Shown: one piece after another, positions 1-8,912 of the stretch | How positions within the stretch are numbered: position 1 is the first letter of the stretch | Layout: each line of letters opens with the position of its first letter | DNA from: CAVXZE01 sp963766175 | GTDB taxonomy: Bacteria > Myxococcota_A > UBA9160 > UBA6930 | DNA: 64,000 bases | Direction of reading: 5' to 3' | NCBI GenBank assembly: GCA_963766175.1 | Contig: CAVXZE010000011.1 | Location: 1-64,000, forward strand | Position numbers and translations under genes: made by a program | Notes under the pieces: model-generated | The model's input: only the letters and a program-made list of their open reading frames with translations | What the model was told of the DNA's origin: nothing | Databases searched by the model: none

Positions 1-202
1 GTAGGGCAGGGCCAGGCCAGGTCGCGGAGACGTCATCGTCGGGGCTCCTCGCTCCTCTCGTCCATCCTCATATCTCGACTGTACGGTGCTTCTCGAGGGT
101 GATCCACGCCCCCCGTGGGGATTATCGGTCGACGTGGGGTGGACGGGATGGCGACAGCTGGGCGAATCTGGGCCGGACGCGCTTTTCGGATGAGGAAAGC
201 TG

Positions 203-1171
203 ATGCTGACTCCCAAGGAGAACCTGCTGCGAGTCATCCGTCACGATCAGCCCGAGTGGGTGCCCACTGCGGTTGAAGGCCTCGCGTGGATCGGTCCTCC
301 GGTCGTCGAGCGCTGCAGGGCGGCGGGGCGGGATGCCTTCGGAGTCCACTGGTCCTACGAGGCGCGCGCCGAGGGGGGCACCTTCCCTACCTCTGGGGGG
401 CACACGATTACCGATCTCGCCCGCTGGAAGGAGCAGATCACCATTCCCGATATCGATGCGATGGCGTGGGATACGATCGCCACGTACGCAGACCAGATCG
501 ACCGCGATCAGCACCTGCTGTGCGGATTCATCGAGCTGGGCCTCTTCGAGCGTTCCTACCTGCTACTGGGTATGAGCGAGGCGCTGATGGGCTACGTGGC
601 CGATCCGGAGCTCATGTACGACCTCCTCGGAGCGCTCGCCGACTACAAGATCAGGCTGATCGAACGGCTCGACGACGTCGCAAACCTCGACATGGTCTGG
701 TACGGGGACGATTGGGGCACCCAGGACCGTCTCTTCATGCGGCCCGAAGTGTGGCGCCGGATCATCCAGCCCTGGACCCAGCGTCTCTACGACGCACTGA
801 AGCGTCGCAACATCTTGGTCAACCAGCACTCCTGCGGAAAGATCGAGGCGATTTTCGGAGATATGGTCGAGATGGGCGCCGACATCTGGAACCCGTGTCA
901 GCCCTGCAACGATCTGGCAGCACTCAAGAAGCAGTATGGCGGACGAATCGCCTTCTCTGGTGGAATCGACAGCCAGTTCGTGCTGAACCGTCCCGGAGCG
1001 ACGCCAGAGGAGGTGCGCACCGAGGTCAGAAGGCGCATCGACGAGATGGCGGCTGGGGGTGGCTATATTGCCGCCCCAAGCCACACCGTCCCCTCCGATC
1101 CGGCGCTGATCGATGCGATGAACGACGAGATCGCGTCGTACGGGCGCCTCTGCTACGCGCGTCCCGCTTGA
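203..1171 (+). CDS. URO-D family protein (HemE/MtaA-like fold)
   Basis: A 322-residue protein of the uroporphyrinogen decarboxylase/cobalamin methyltransferase fold. The start ATG follows GAGGAA at 7 bases. An H-x-C motif (H209, C211, in NQHSCG) lies where MtaA/CmuA-type methyltransferases hold the first two zinc ligands. The third cysteine expected near the C-terminus is absent: the matching stretch reads APSHTVPSDP. True HemE arginines are not evident at the N-terminus, so haem synthesis is unlikely. Family members of this kind usually transfer methyl groups to or from corrinoids, or have unknown roles. It stands alone, converging on a crotonase gene 6 bases away. The substrate is unknown. 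A second member of the family lies at 60185-61423. Confidence 0.8.
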   Translation: MLTPKENLLRVIRHDQPEWVPTAVEGLAWIGPPVVERCRAAGRDAFGVHWSYEARAEGGTFPTSGGHTITDLARWKEQITIPDIDAMAWDTIATYADQIDRDQHLLCGFIELGLFERSYLLLGMSEALMGYVADPELMYDLLGALADYKIRLIERLDDVANLDMVWYGDDWGTQDRLFMRPEVWRRIIQPWTQRLYDALKRRNILVNQHSCGKIEAIFGDMVEMGADIWNPCQPCNDLAALKKQYGGRIAFSGGIDSQFVLNRPGATPEEVRTEVRRRIDEMAAGGGYIAAPSHTVPSDPALIDAMNDEIASYGRLCYARPA

Positions 1172-1177
1172 CACGCG

Positions 1178-2005
1178 CTAGAAGTCCGGCATGTCTCCGG
1201 GCACCTTCATTGACCAGGCCGGCTTGCGCTTCTCGAGAAAGGATACGACTCCCTCGCGCGCGTCGGGCTGCTGGCCGATCCATCCGAAGTACCGGTGGTT
1301 GATGCGCTCGGCCTCCGCGACGTCGTTCACCCCGAGGAACTGGAACAGCATCTGCTTGGTCAGCGCCACGCTCACCGGCGCGCAGTTGACGGCGATCTCC
1401 TCGGCCAGGGCGCGGGCCGTGGGCATCAGCTCTTCGTCGGGGACGACGCGGCTCACCAGACCGAACTCGAGGGCCTCCTGGGCATTCAGGATTCTCCCGG
1501 TGTACATGAGCTCCGCCGCGCGGCTGATGCCGACGATGCGCGGGAGGATCCAGGGCGAGGCCACCTCCGGAATGATGCCCCGTCGGTTGAAGACGATCCC
1601 GAGCCGTGCGCTCTCGGCGGCGATCCGGATGTCGAAGGGGAGCGTCATGGTGATTCCGACACCCACGGCGGGTCCGTTGTAGGCGACGATGACCGGCTTC
1701 TTGAGGGAGAAGTAGAACTCGACGGTGCTCGCGGGACGCTCTCCCCGCTCCGCCGCGGCGGCCTGGCGGGGGTTGCGGGACTCGAAGGTGCGGTCTCCGC
1801 CCCCGAGGTCCGCACCGGCGCAGAACCCGCGCCCGGCCCCGGTGATGATCGTCACCCGAAGCTCGGGATCCTGGTCCACCTCGACCAGGGCGTCGCGCAT
1901 CTCGTTTCCCATGGTCCAGGTGAAAGCGTTGAGGCGCTCCGGCCGATTCAGCGTGATGATGCCGATCTGGCCCGACTTCTCGAAGAGGATGTCCTCGTAG
2001 CTCAT
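1178..2005 (-). CDS. enoyl-CoA hydratase/isomerase family protein
   Basis: A crotonase-fold acyl-CoA enzyme of 275 residues from the ATG at 2005. That start is preferred over an upstream ATG at 2086 because GGGGGA sits just before it and the family N-terminus (YEDILFEKSGQIGIITLNRP) begins there. The oxyanion-hole stretch TGAGRGFCAGADL is clear. The segment GIIPEVASPWILPR holds an acidic residue at the position used by isomerase-type members, but the first catalytic Glu of classical hydratases (GGGCE-type) is replaced (GVGITM). The exact reaction is therefore open: isomerase, hydratase or ring hydrolase. It is read in the same direction as the reductase operon upstream, but two plus-strand genes lie between, so it is a separate unit. 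Confidence 0.85.
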   Translation of the reverse strand: MSYEDILFEKSGQIGIITLNRPERLNAFTWTMGNEMRDALVEVDQDPELRVTIITGAGRGFCAGADLGGGDRTFESRNPRQAAAAERGERPASTVEFYFSLKKPVIVAYNGPAVGVGITMTLPFDIRIAAESARLGIVFNRRGIIPEVASPWILPRIVGISRAAELMYTGRILNAQEALEFGLVSRVVPDEELMPTARALAEEIAVNCAPVSVALTKQMLFQFLGVNDVAEAERINHRYFGWIGQQPDAREGVVSFLEKRKPAWSMKVPGDMPDF

Positions 2006-2221
2006 TTCTTCCCCCTGCCTGAATCCGACTTGCCCGTAGTGCCACGGGATCCCCTTGGCCCCGGTGATCGTATCATGACGGGTCATCCGGAGGAGTCAGG
2101 ATAGCGCTCTGGTCGACGGCGAGGAGAGCGGAATGGGGTTTCTGTCTGAAACAGGCCGATGTAGAATCCCATCCATGCGGGGGCTCGAAAGCGCGCGCCA
2201 CGACCTGGGCTGGCGCGGGGG

Positions 2222-2731
2222 ATGCAATTGGAGGCGGCTGACACGCTCTTGACCCTGTCCGAGGTCTCTCTCGGTCTGGCGGGCTTTGCGGGCATCGTCG
2301 TCGTATTCGGGCGAGGCCGCGGAGAACTCGCGCCCGCCGACTCGTTCCGGCTCCTCGCTCTGGTGGGGTGCAGTCTCGGGACCCTGTTCCTCTCCCTGAT
2401 CCCGGTCGCTCTCGGCTTCGTCGGCGTACCCGAGCCCGAGCTCTGGCAGTGGAGCAGCGCGATCCTGATCGTCGTTGCCATTCCAGCCCATCTGTTCGCT
2501 CTCTCGCGCATGCGTCGCGACGCGGCCGAGATACTCGAGGTCCTGCCCGTCTATCTGCTGCCGTTCGGTGCGTTCCTCTTCCTCGCCAACTTTGTTGCGC
2601 AGGTCTGCAACGCTCTCGGCGTCGCATGGATTCCGAGCTTCGGCGTCTACCTGTTCGGCCTCCTCCTGTATCTCCTGTTTGCCGCGATCCAGTTCGCCCG
2701 TATGCTCTTCGTAAGGCCCGGTGGTTCGTGA
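2222..2731 (+). CDS. integral membrane protein, unknown function
   Basis: A 169-residue hydrophobic protein with about four to five membrane-spanning stretches, roughly at residues 11-30, 43-68, 75-95, 108-130 and 137-160. The N-terminal region (LSEVSLGLAGFAGIVVVFGR) resembles small uncharacterised bacterial membrane proteins. No catalytic motif is visible. GGGGG lies directly against the ATG, so the true start may be a little different. The stop overlaps a possible GTG start of the following phosphoesterase gene (GTGA at 2728-2731), so the two are probably co-transcribed. Confidence 0.6.
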   Translation: MQLEAADTLLTLSEVSLGLAGFAGIVVVFGRGRGELAPADSFRLLALVGCSLGTLFLSLIPVALGFVGVPEPELWQWSSAILIVVAIPAHLFALSRMRRDAAEILEVLPVYLLPFGAFLFLANFVAQVCNALGVAWIPSFGVYLFGLLLYLLFAAIQFARMLFVRPGGS

Positions 2732-2745
2732 CCGTGCCCTCAGGA

Positions 2746-3558
2746 ATGAAGATGATCATCGCGCAAATCACCGACACCCACCTGCTTCCCGAGGGCCGGA
2801 AGCTCGCGAATCTGATCGACACCGGCGCGCAGCTCGAGGCCGCCGTCGCCCGGCTGAACGGCTTCTCCACACCTCTAGACGTGGTGCTGGTGACGGGCGA
2901 CCTTGCGGACGACGGGAAGCCCGAGTCCTACGCGGCGCTGCGCGAGCGGCTCGGTGCTCTGGATGCACCCTTCTATCTGATCCCCGGAAACCACGACCGT
3001 CGCCAGGCGCTGGTCGAGGCATTTCCCGATCACGCGTACCTGCCGCAGACCGGCTTCCTGCACTACGCGATCGAGGACTACGCGGTGCGCCTGATCGCCC
3101 TCGATACGCTGGTCGAAGGGCAGGACGGTGGAGCGCTCTGCGAGGAGCGGCTGGCCTGGCTCGAGGCGGCGCTCGCCGCCGCGCCGGATCGGCCGACGCT
3201 CATCTTCATGCACCATCCCCCGTTCGAGTCGGGTATCCGCTGGATGGATGCGATGGGGCTCTCTGGAGCGAGCGGGCTGCGCGGCGTTCTCCGCGGCCAC
3301 TCGCAGGTGCGCCTGGTCGTCTGCGGACACATTCATCGCCCCTTCCACTCCGCGCTCGATGGTGCGCCAGTGGCCGTGGCGCCGAGCACCGCCTGGCAGG
3401 TCCACCTGGATCTCGCGCCCGAGGCGAGGCCCCAGGCGGCCATGGATCCCGCCGCAGCCTTCCTGCACATCTGGAACGGCGAGGCGTTCGTGACCCACAC
3501 GAGCTACGTGATACCCGGCGCGAGGTCCATCCCTCTCGACGACATGATGGGGGCGTAG
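2746..3558 (+). CDS. class III metallophosphoesterase (CpdA-like)
   Basis: A calcineurin-like metallophosphoesterase of 270 residues with all the metal-binding blocks in order: DTH near residue 10, GDLADDG near 50, GNHD near 82, MHHPP near 155 and CGHIH near 194. The arrangement matches the cyclic-nucleotide phosphodiesterase CpdA group, which hydrolyses cAMP or other phosphodiesters, though the family is broad and the substrate cannot be read from the sequence. Start choice is uncertain: ATG 2746 is used here, ATG 2752 has the better-spaced AGGA, and GTG 2728 would overlap the upstream stop. It probably forms a two-gene unit with the membrane protein before it. Confidence 0.82.
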   Translation: MKMIIAQITDTHLLPEGRKLANLIDTGAQLEAAVARLNGFSTPLDVVLVTGDLADDGKPESYAALRERLGALDAPFYLIPGNHDRRQALVEAFPDHAYLPQTGFLHYAIEDYAVRLIALDTLVEGQDGGALCEERLAWLEAALAAAPDRPTLIFMHHPPFESGIRWMDAMGLSGASGLRGVLRGHSQVRLVVCGHIHRPFHSALDGAPVAVAPSTAWQVHLDLAPEARPQAAMDPAAAFLHIWNGEAFVTHTSYVIPGARSIPLDDMMGA

Positions 3559-3576
3559 CGGAAGCCTCGTTTCGGT

Positions 3577-4809
3577 TCAGCGCCGGTCCACGACGATCTC
3601 GCCCGATTTCATCACCAGCTCGATGGCCGCCTTCTGCTTGAGGATGCTGACGTCCTGGGACGGATCGCCGTCGACGATCAAGAGGTCCGCGGCCTTGCCC
3701 GCGCTGAGGGTGCCGATCTCGTCCTCCAGCCCCAGGGCTTCTGCTGCGATGCGCGTGCCGCTCGCGATTGCCTCCATCGGGCTCATGCCGACCTGCTTGA
3801 CCAGGATCTCCAGCTCGACCGCGTTGTCGCCGTGGGCCACGCCGAGCGGGCCGGCGAAATCCGTGCCGAGAGCGATCTTGACTCCCGCCTGGAAGGCGCG
3901 CCGGATCGAATCCAGATGGGCCTGGTGGCTCTCCTCGGCCTTTTTCATGGCGTACTCCGGCAAGCCGGCCGCCCGGCCGAAGGCCATGATCGCGTTGACG
4001 ATCGCGAAGGTCGGCACCACCACGGCGTCCTTCTCGAGCAGCAGATCGATGGTCTCGGCGTCCAGATAGATGGCGTGCTCGATGGTGTCGACACCGTTTC
4101 GAAGGGCCAGCTGGATGCCCACCTCGCTCTGGGCATGGGACATCACCTTGAGGCCCACCCGGTGGGCCTCCTCGACCATGGCCGCCACCTCTTCATCGAC
4201 GAACTGGGGATGGCGCGGGGAGTCCTTCTCCGACAGCACGCCGCCGGTGGTCATGATCTTGATGACCCCGGCCCCCGCACGGATCTGCTCGCGAACCGCC
4301 TTGCGGCATTCGTCGGGACCGTCGGCGATCCGCGTTCCGGCGTAGGGTCCGGTGAGCCAGTCCGCAGGCAGCATGTGCATGTCGCCGTGGCCCGCGGTCT
4401 GGGAGATGGCGAGATGGGATGCGACGATCCGGGGCCCCGGAATGGTGCCCTCCTTGACGGCCGCGTTCAGCGAGACACCCAGGTTCGAGCCCGCGCACCG
4501 AACCGCGGTGAAGCCGGCCTCGATCAGCTTCCGCACGTCGGCCACGCCGCGGGCCGCCCTCAGGAACGGGTCCTCGATGCTGGCCAGCACGGGATCGTAG
4601 GCGCGGATGCCCATCAGGTGGAGATGAGCGTCGATCAGGCCGGGCATGACAGTCTTCCCGGCGGCGTCGATGACCTCGTCCGCGCCGTTGGGAGCGACCT
4701 TGGGCCCGATCTCGGCGATGGCTCCGTCTTCGATCAGGAGGCTCATGCCTCCAGCCGGCTCTGCCGCCAGGCCGTCGATCAGGCTCGCGTTCACGATGAG
4801 CGTCTTCAT
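3577..4809 (-). CDS. amidohydrolase (imidazolonepropionase-like)
   Basis: A 410-residue metal-dependent amidohydrolase. Visible motifs are the H-x-H pair in DAHLHLMG near residue 62, IKIMTTGG near 170 (candidate bridging lysine), SHAQ and TIEHAI for the third and fourth histidines, and GTDFAG for the catalytic aspartate. The C-terminal tail (LSAGKAADLLIVDGDP) is typical of the subgroup that includes Xaa-Arg/Xaa-Lys dipeptidases and prolidase-like carboxypeptidases. GGAG precedes the ATG by about 9 bases. It is the last gene of the MFS-ATPase-reductase operon, 73 bases after the second ATPase gene, suggesting that the pathway substrate or a product carries an amide or cyclic amide bond. That is inference. 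Confidence 0.82.
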   Translation of the reverse strand: MKTLIVNASLIDGLAAEPAGGMSLLIEDGAIAEIGPKVAPNGADEVIDAAGKTVMPGLIDAHLHLMGIRAYDPVLASIEDPFLRAARGVADVRKLIEAGFTAVRCAGSNLGVSLNAAVKEGTIPGPRIVASHLAISQTAGHGDMHMLPADWLTGPYAGTRIADGPDECRKAVREQIRAGAGVIKIMTTGGVLSEKDSPRHPQFVDEEVAAMVEEAHRVGLKVMSHAQSEVGIQLALRNGVDTIEHAIYLDAETIDLLLEKDAVVVPTFAIVNAIMAFGRAAGLPEYAMKKAEESHQAHLDSIRRAFQAGVKIALGTDFAGPLGVAHGDNAVELEILVKQVGMSPMEAIASGTRIAAEALGLEDEIGTLSAGKAADLLIVDGDPSQDVSILKQKAAIELVMKSGEIVVDRR

Positions 4810-4882
4810 CCGGGCATCTCCTGGTTGGAAGTGTTGAAAAGAAAGAGCGGGCGGCGCCGGCAGTGCTCTGTCTGGGTTCGAG

Positions 4883-5644
4883 TCATTTGACGGCTGCTCC
4901 CAGGGCGCCCACGATGCGGGGCTCGGAGGGGACGAGCAGGGGCAGGCCGAGGCGCGACTCCAGATCCGCCAGAAGAGCCCGGTTGAGAGCGAGGCCGCCG
5001 GTTACGGCGACCTCCGGCTCCACTTCGATTCGCCCCGCCAGCTCCACGATCCGGTCCACCACCGCGGCGTGGATGCCCGCCAGGATCTGTGCCTTGGGCA
5101 CGCCGCGGTGGATGTGGGAGATCACCTCCGACTCCGCGAAGACGGTGCAGCGGCTGCTCACCTCCGCGCAGCTGTCGGCCGCCAGGGCGAGCTCGTCCAT
5201 CTCCTCCAGGCGGACCTCCAACACTCGAGCCATCAGCTCGAGGAAGCGGCCGGAGCCGGCGGCGCACTTGTCGTTGGTGGCAAAGGCCGTCGCCCGTCCC
5301 TCGGAAGAGATCCGCACGGCGCGGTTGCTCTCCGCTCCCAGGTTGAGGACGGTGCGCGCCTGGGGAAAGAGATGGTGGGTCCCGCGAGCCTGGCACAGCA
5401 CCTCGGAGCTCTGCCGCGCCGCGAAGCTCACGTGACTGCGCCCGCAGCCGGTGGCGACCACGGCTTCCGGAATCGGGAGGTTTCCACAGCGTGCGCAGGC
5501 CTCCTCCAGCGAGCGCCTGGCTGCGCGTTCACCCTCCTCCGCCGAGGCGAGGATGGCGTAACCGAGGACGCCACTCGGACCGAGTAGCACCGCGCTCACG
5601 TTGTGCGCTCCGACGTCGATGCCGGCGACGAGAGCTTCGCCCAC
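4883..5644 (-). CDS. BadF/BcrA-type ATPase, second copy (divergent)
   Basis: A 253-residue ASKHA-fold ATPase of the BadF/BadG/BcrA/BcrD/HgdC family, which uses ATP hydrolysis to push an electron from its [4Fe-4S] cluster into a partner reductase or dehydratase. The phosphate-1 loop (GIDVGAHNVSAVLL) is at the N-terminus. Both cluster cysteines are present, in NDKCAAGSGRF and SRCTVFAESEV. The usual GGQD-x-K segment is replaced by GAESNRAV, so it differs from the first ATPase (8025-8912). Two unlike ATPases beside two unlike subunits is the make-up of class I benzoyl-CoA reductase (BcrA/BcrD, BzdP/BzdQ) rather than of 2-hydroxyacyl-CoA dehydratases, which use one homodimeric activator. It starts 15 bases after the upstream subunit gene. 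Confidence 0.82.
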   Translation of the reverse strand: MGEALVAGIDVGAHNVSAVLLGPSGVLGYAILASAEEGERAARRSLEEACARCGNLPIPEAVVATGCGRSHVSFAARQSSEVLCQARGTHHLFPQARTVLNLGAESNRAVRISSEGRATAFATNDKCAAGSGRFLELMARVLEVRLEEMDELALAADSCAEVSSRCTVFAESEVISHIHRGVPKAQILAGIHAAVVDRIVELAGRIEVEPEVAVTGGLALNRALLADLESRLGLPLLVPSEPRIVGALGAAVK

Positions 5645-5659
5645 CGCGTCTCCTGTCTC

Positions 5660-6760
5660 CTATCCCTCGATCATTTCGATGAAGGCCTCGATGTCGGCGC
5701 GTTGCTGCTCGAGTTCGGTGGCCGTCTCCTCGCCCCGGAAGAAGAGCACGGACAGGCCGCGTGCCTCGAGCTCCTTCTTGAAGTAGGGGTACTCGTAGAG
5801 GTGACAGTCGCAGGCGCGGAGATTGTGGATGACGACGCCGCGGGCGCCGCTCCCCTCCAGCAGATCGAGCATGTGCGCCAGGTGGGCCTCGGGCAGCATC
5901 TTGCGCGGGCAGGCGATCTCTTCGAGATAGCGGCGGGCCAGGGCGCGGAGCGGGTCGGGATCGCCCTCGTCCACATCTGCCTGGAAGTAGCGCGTGCCCG
6001 CCGGCATGTCGTCGGCCACCACGCGCCCGCCGCTCTCCTCGATCAGGCGCACGAAGTCGCTCTCGTCGAGCATGCTGGCGGAGAGGAAGAGCGGCAGGCC
6101 GTCCGTCGCCGGGGCCGCCTGCGCCTCGGCGAGCGCCGCCTTCATCAGCTCCAGGTGCCGCTCCTTCGGCAGGACCATGGCAGTGAGCGTCGCGTCTTGC
6201 ACCAGGGAGCCCGGCACACCCGACGTCACCCGCATCGCGGATAGCTTGCGCAAGAGCTCGCGGTCGCTGTTGCAGAGGCGGATCGCATCCCGAATCGCAT
6301 CATCGCCGATCGGCCCTCCGCCGAAGGCCTCCAGCGCCTCGCGAAAGCGCCGCAGCTCCACGGTGAAGAACTCGGTGCTTTCGGGGCTGATCTTCTGCGG
6401 CACCTCCAGGAAGTACAGGAAGGGCAGGGGACTGCTGGTCTGCCAGAAGCCGAACATGGCGCGCACCATGTCGCAGACATTCGGCACCACCATTCCGTCG
6501 AGATAGTCGTATCGGCCCTTGAGCGCCTGATCGAAGCAGGCCTTGGGGTAGGGGCAGACGTTGACGGGAAAGAAGACGTCGGCCTCCGAGGTGTCCTCGT
6601 GCTCTCCCAGCAGCCGCACCGGAAGCATCCCCGCGGCGTGAATCAGCTCCTCGGGCACGCTGCAGCAGAAGAGCCCCACCACCTTGCCCCCGGTGTGCTC
6701 CTTCCAGGCGCGCGCCTCCTGGTGCCGGCGCTCGCGGAATTCAGGAAGGTCGGATTTCAC
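5660..6760 (-). CDS. benzoyl-CoA reductase/HgdB-type subunit (BcrC-like)
   Basis: A 366-residue subunit of the 2-hydroxyacyl-CoA dehydratase/benzoyl-CoA reductase family. The N-terminal FCCSVPEELIHAAGMLPVRL block is diagnostic. Likely [4Fe-4S] ligands are the cysteines in CPYPKACFDQAL, VPNVCDMVR and LRACDCHLYEYP. Its length is close to BcrC/BzdN or HgdB (about 370-390). The start overlaps the end of the upstream 422-residue subunit by 20 bases, so the two are translationally coupled and probably form an obligate heterodimer. In known enzymes this pair receives electrons from the ATPase component and reduces an aromatic ring or removes water from a 2-hydroxyacyl-CoA. The substrate cannot be assigned here. 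Confidence 0.85.
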   Translation of the reverse strand: MKSDLPEFRERRHQEARAWKEHTGGKVVGLFCCSVPEELIHAAGMLPVRLLGEHEDTSEADVFFPVNVCPYPKACFDQALKGRYDYLDGMVVPNVCDMVRAMFGFWQTSSPLPFLYFLEVPQKISPESTEFFTVELRRFREALEAFGGGPIGDDAIRDAIRLCNSDRELLRKLSAMRVTSGVPGSLVQDATLTAMVLPKERHLELMKAALAEAQAAPATDGLPLFLSASMLDESDFVRLIEESGGRVVADDMPAGTRYFQADVDEGDPDPLRALARRYLEEIACPRKMLPEAHLAHMLDLLEGSGARGVVIHNLRACDCHLYEYPYFKKELEARGLSVLFFRGEETATELEQQRADIEAFIEMIEG

Positions 6761-8009
6761 GTCGGTCTCCTTCGCGGCCGGCGAGCAGACGCTCCATGAA
6801 GGCGTCGAGGCGCGTCTTCACCTGGCCCTCGGAGTAGGTGCGCTCGTCCGCCATGTCGCACTCCAGCGCCAGGGTGGGGATGCCGGCTCGATCGAGAGCG
6901 TTCTTGAGTGCCGGCTGGAGGATGTAGAAGAGACGGCAGGAGGGGTTGTAGGAGAGGATCACCCCGTCGATGCGGTACTCCCGCGCCACCTCCACGGTGA
7001 GGTCGATCCGCTCGCCGATCCCACCCGCGTAGCCACGCCGCATCGTGGATCGAAGCGCCATGTCGCGCACCGGGTCTTCGGCCTGTTGGGGGAGGCTTCG
7101 GAGCTGGCGGAAGAAGGCATTCTCGATGGCCACCACTCCGCCCTTCTCCTCGAAGTAGTTCATCAGCGACATGTTGTACCAGAGGGGGAGACCGCTCCAC
7201 ATCAGGCGCATCTTCTCCTCCGGCACGATGCCGATCCCCTTCTCGATGCGCTCGCGCATCTCGGCGCGCAGCTGCTCGTAGAACCGATCGCACTCCTCGG
7301 TGCCGGTGAGATACATGCCCGGCCACACCGCGGTGTAGGCATCGCCGGCGCCCATGGGCGAAGGCACGTGCTTGCGCATCTCGTAGATCTCCACCTGGAT
7401 GTCGTTCGCCTTGGCCGAGAGCTCCAGGCGCTGGCGCAGCCGGGCCGGGTCGAATCTGGTTTCGGTGTGCTCCTCGAGAAAGCCGATCAGGCCGCGTAGC
7501 TGGGACTCGGTGTAGACGATGTTGTCCCGGTCAGTGCAGCCACCGCCGGGCTGGTAGGGAGAATCGAGCACGTAGAGTGGCAGGTCGAGGGTGCGGGCCA
7601 TGGTGGTGAACCAGCCCATCCGCGAGTCACAGCTGTAGCTGTTGACGATCAGGATGTCGGGCTCGGCGGGCCCGCCGTAGGGCGCCTCGGGCAGATCCTC
7701 CCCGCCCAGCAGGTAGCCCATCAGGATGCGGGCGTAGCCGCAGACGTCCTGGGAAAATCCCGCCTGCTCGCCCGCTCGGCAGAAGGCCGAGGAGAGGCGC
7801 TTGGAGGCACACACGGTGGCGTAGTTCTCCAGGTAGACGGCCGTGATGTCCATCGCCTCCAGGATCTCGCTGGGGATGTTGTTGCTGCACCAGGCCACCT
7901 TCTTGCCGGCCTTGGAATCGGCCACGGTCTGCGCGTAGTGCTTCCGGCGCATCTCCGGGACCAGAAGCGTGGTCTCGAGGTGCTTCTTGGCGCTGGTGGA
8001 CGTGGCCAT
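6741..8009 (-). CDS. benzoyl-CoA reductase/HgdA-type subunit (BcrB-like)
   Basis: A 422-residue partner subunit of the same family. Cysteine positions able to hold the second iron-sulfur cluster are visible in FSQDVCGYARI, NSYSCDSRMGW and NPSCRLFY. The CSNNIPSEILEAMDI segment near residue 41 aligns with the family N-terminal domain. The length fits BcrB/BzdO (about 430-450) better than HgdA (about 475). Spacing to the ATPase gene before it is 15 bases, and it overlaps the following subunit by 20. Together with the two ATPases it completes a four-gene set able to form an ATP-dependent aryl-CoA reductase-like complex in the cytoplasm. A dehydratase role stays possible. Confidence 0.85.
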   Translation of the reverse strand: MATSTSAKKHLETTLLVPEMRRKHYAQTVADSKAGKKVAWCSNNIPSEILEAMDITAVYLENYATVCASKRLSSAFCRAGEQAGFSQDVCGYARILMGYLLGGEDLPEAPYGGPAEPDILIVNSYSCDSRMGWFTTMARTLDLPLYVLDSPYQPGGGCTDRDNIVYTESQLRGLIGFLEEHTETRFDPARLRQRLELSAKANDIQVEIYEMRKHVPSPMGAGDAYTAVWPGMYLTGTEECDRFYEQLRAEMRERIEKGIGIVPEEKMRLMWSGLPLWYNMSLMNYFEEKGGVVAIENAFFRQLRSLPQQAEDPVRDMALRSTMRRGYAGGIGERIDLTVEVAREYRIDGVILSYNPSCRLFYILQPALKNALDRAGIPTLALECDMADERTYSEGQVKTRLDAFMERLLAGREGDRREIRPS

Positions 8010-8024
8010 CGCGACCTCCTTCCG

Positions 8025-8912
8025 TTAGCGCCGCCCCGCGCCCTCGGCGACGCGGTCGGCGGCAAACAGCGCGGCGCCCAGGGCGCCGGTGATCTGGGGC
8101 TCGGACGGGAGCCGTGCAGGCAGGCCGACCTTGGCCTCGACCCGCCGCACCACGCCCGGGTTCTTGCCGATCCCCCCGGCGATCACGAACTCGGGCTCCA
8201 CGTCCACCTTGCGCAGTAGGGCGTGGACGCGGGTGGCGATCGCCTCGTGCAGCCCGGCGAGAATCTCCCCCCGGTCGCGGCCCTGTCGCACCAGCGCCGC
8301 CACCTCGGACTTGGCGAACACCGCACAGGTGTTGCTGATGCGCACCTCGTCGGTCGCCTCGAGTGAGAGGGGGCCGATCTCGTTCAGAGGAATCTGCAGG
8401 ACGTCGGCCATCAACTCGAGGAAGCGCCCGGTGCCTGCCGCACACTTGTCGTTCATGGCGAAGTCGCCCAGGCGTCCCTGCCCGTCACAGCGGATGGCTT
8501 TGCAGTCCTGCCCGCCCATGTCGAGCACGGTGCGGGCTTCGGGAAAGAGCCGATGGGCGCCGCGAGCGTGGCAGGAGAGCTCCGTCATCTCCTCGTCGGC
8601 AAAGGGGACGATGACCCTCCCATAGCCGGTGGAGACGGTGTAGCTGATGTCGCCCAGCTCGAGCCCTGCCTGGCGGAGGACCATCTCCATGACCCGCTCG
8701 GCAGAGCTGACCGACTCGGCACCGGTGGGCAGAATGGAGTATTCGAGCACCTCGCCGTTCTCGAGGATCAGGGCCTTGGAGCTGGCCGAGCCGATATCCA
8801 CGCCGGCGACGTACAGAATGCTTCCGTCCAGGTGCAGCCGTGGCTTTGAGGATGAGCCTCGGGTATACGCCCGGGCCTCCAGGGTGTCAAGAAGCCGACG
8901 CTGCTCCCTCAC
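8025..8912 (-). CDS. BadF/BcrA-type ATPase, first copy (canonical)
   Basis: A 295-residue ASKHA ATPase of the benzoyl-CoA reductase/dehydratase activator family. It keeps all landmarks: phosphate loop GVDIGSASSKALIL, the GGQDCKAI segment, and the cluster cysteines in NDKCAAGTGRFLE and NTCAVFAKSEV. The only ATG upstream of the first motif gives about 33 extra N-terminal residues and a 26-base overlap with the MFS gene before it. A shorter protein from a non-ATG start cannot be excluded. Its partner is probably the divergent copy at 4883-5644, as in the BcrA/BcrD or BzdP/BzdQ heterodimers, with the cluster held between the two. Confidence 0.85.
   Translation of the reverse strand: MREQRRLLDTLEARAYTRGSSSKPRLHLDGSILYVAGVDIGSASSKALILENGEVLEYSILPTGAESVSSAERVMEMVLRQAGLELGDISYTVSTGYGRVIVPFADEEMTELSCHARGAHRLFPEARTVLDMGGQDCKAIRCDGQGRLGDFAMNDKCAAGTGRFLELMADVLQIPLNEIGPLSLEATDEVRISNTCAVFAKSEVAALVRQGRDRGEILAGLHEAIATRVHALLRKVDVEPEFVIAGGIGKNPGVVRRVEAKVGLPARLPSEPQITGALGAALFAADRVAEGAGRR

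Noticed and set aside
4865..4890. GGTTCGAGTC resembling a tRNA T-loop
   Set aside because: No acceptor stem, D-arm or anticodon arm can be folded around it, and part of it is the coding end of the second ATPase gene.
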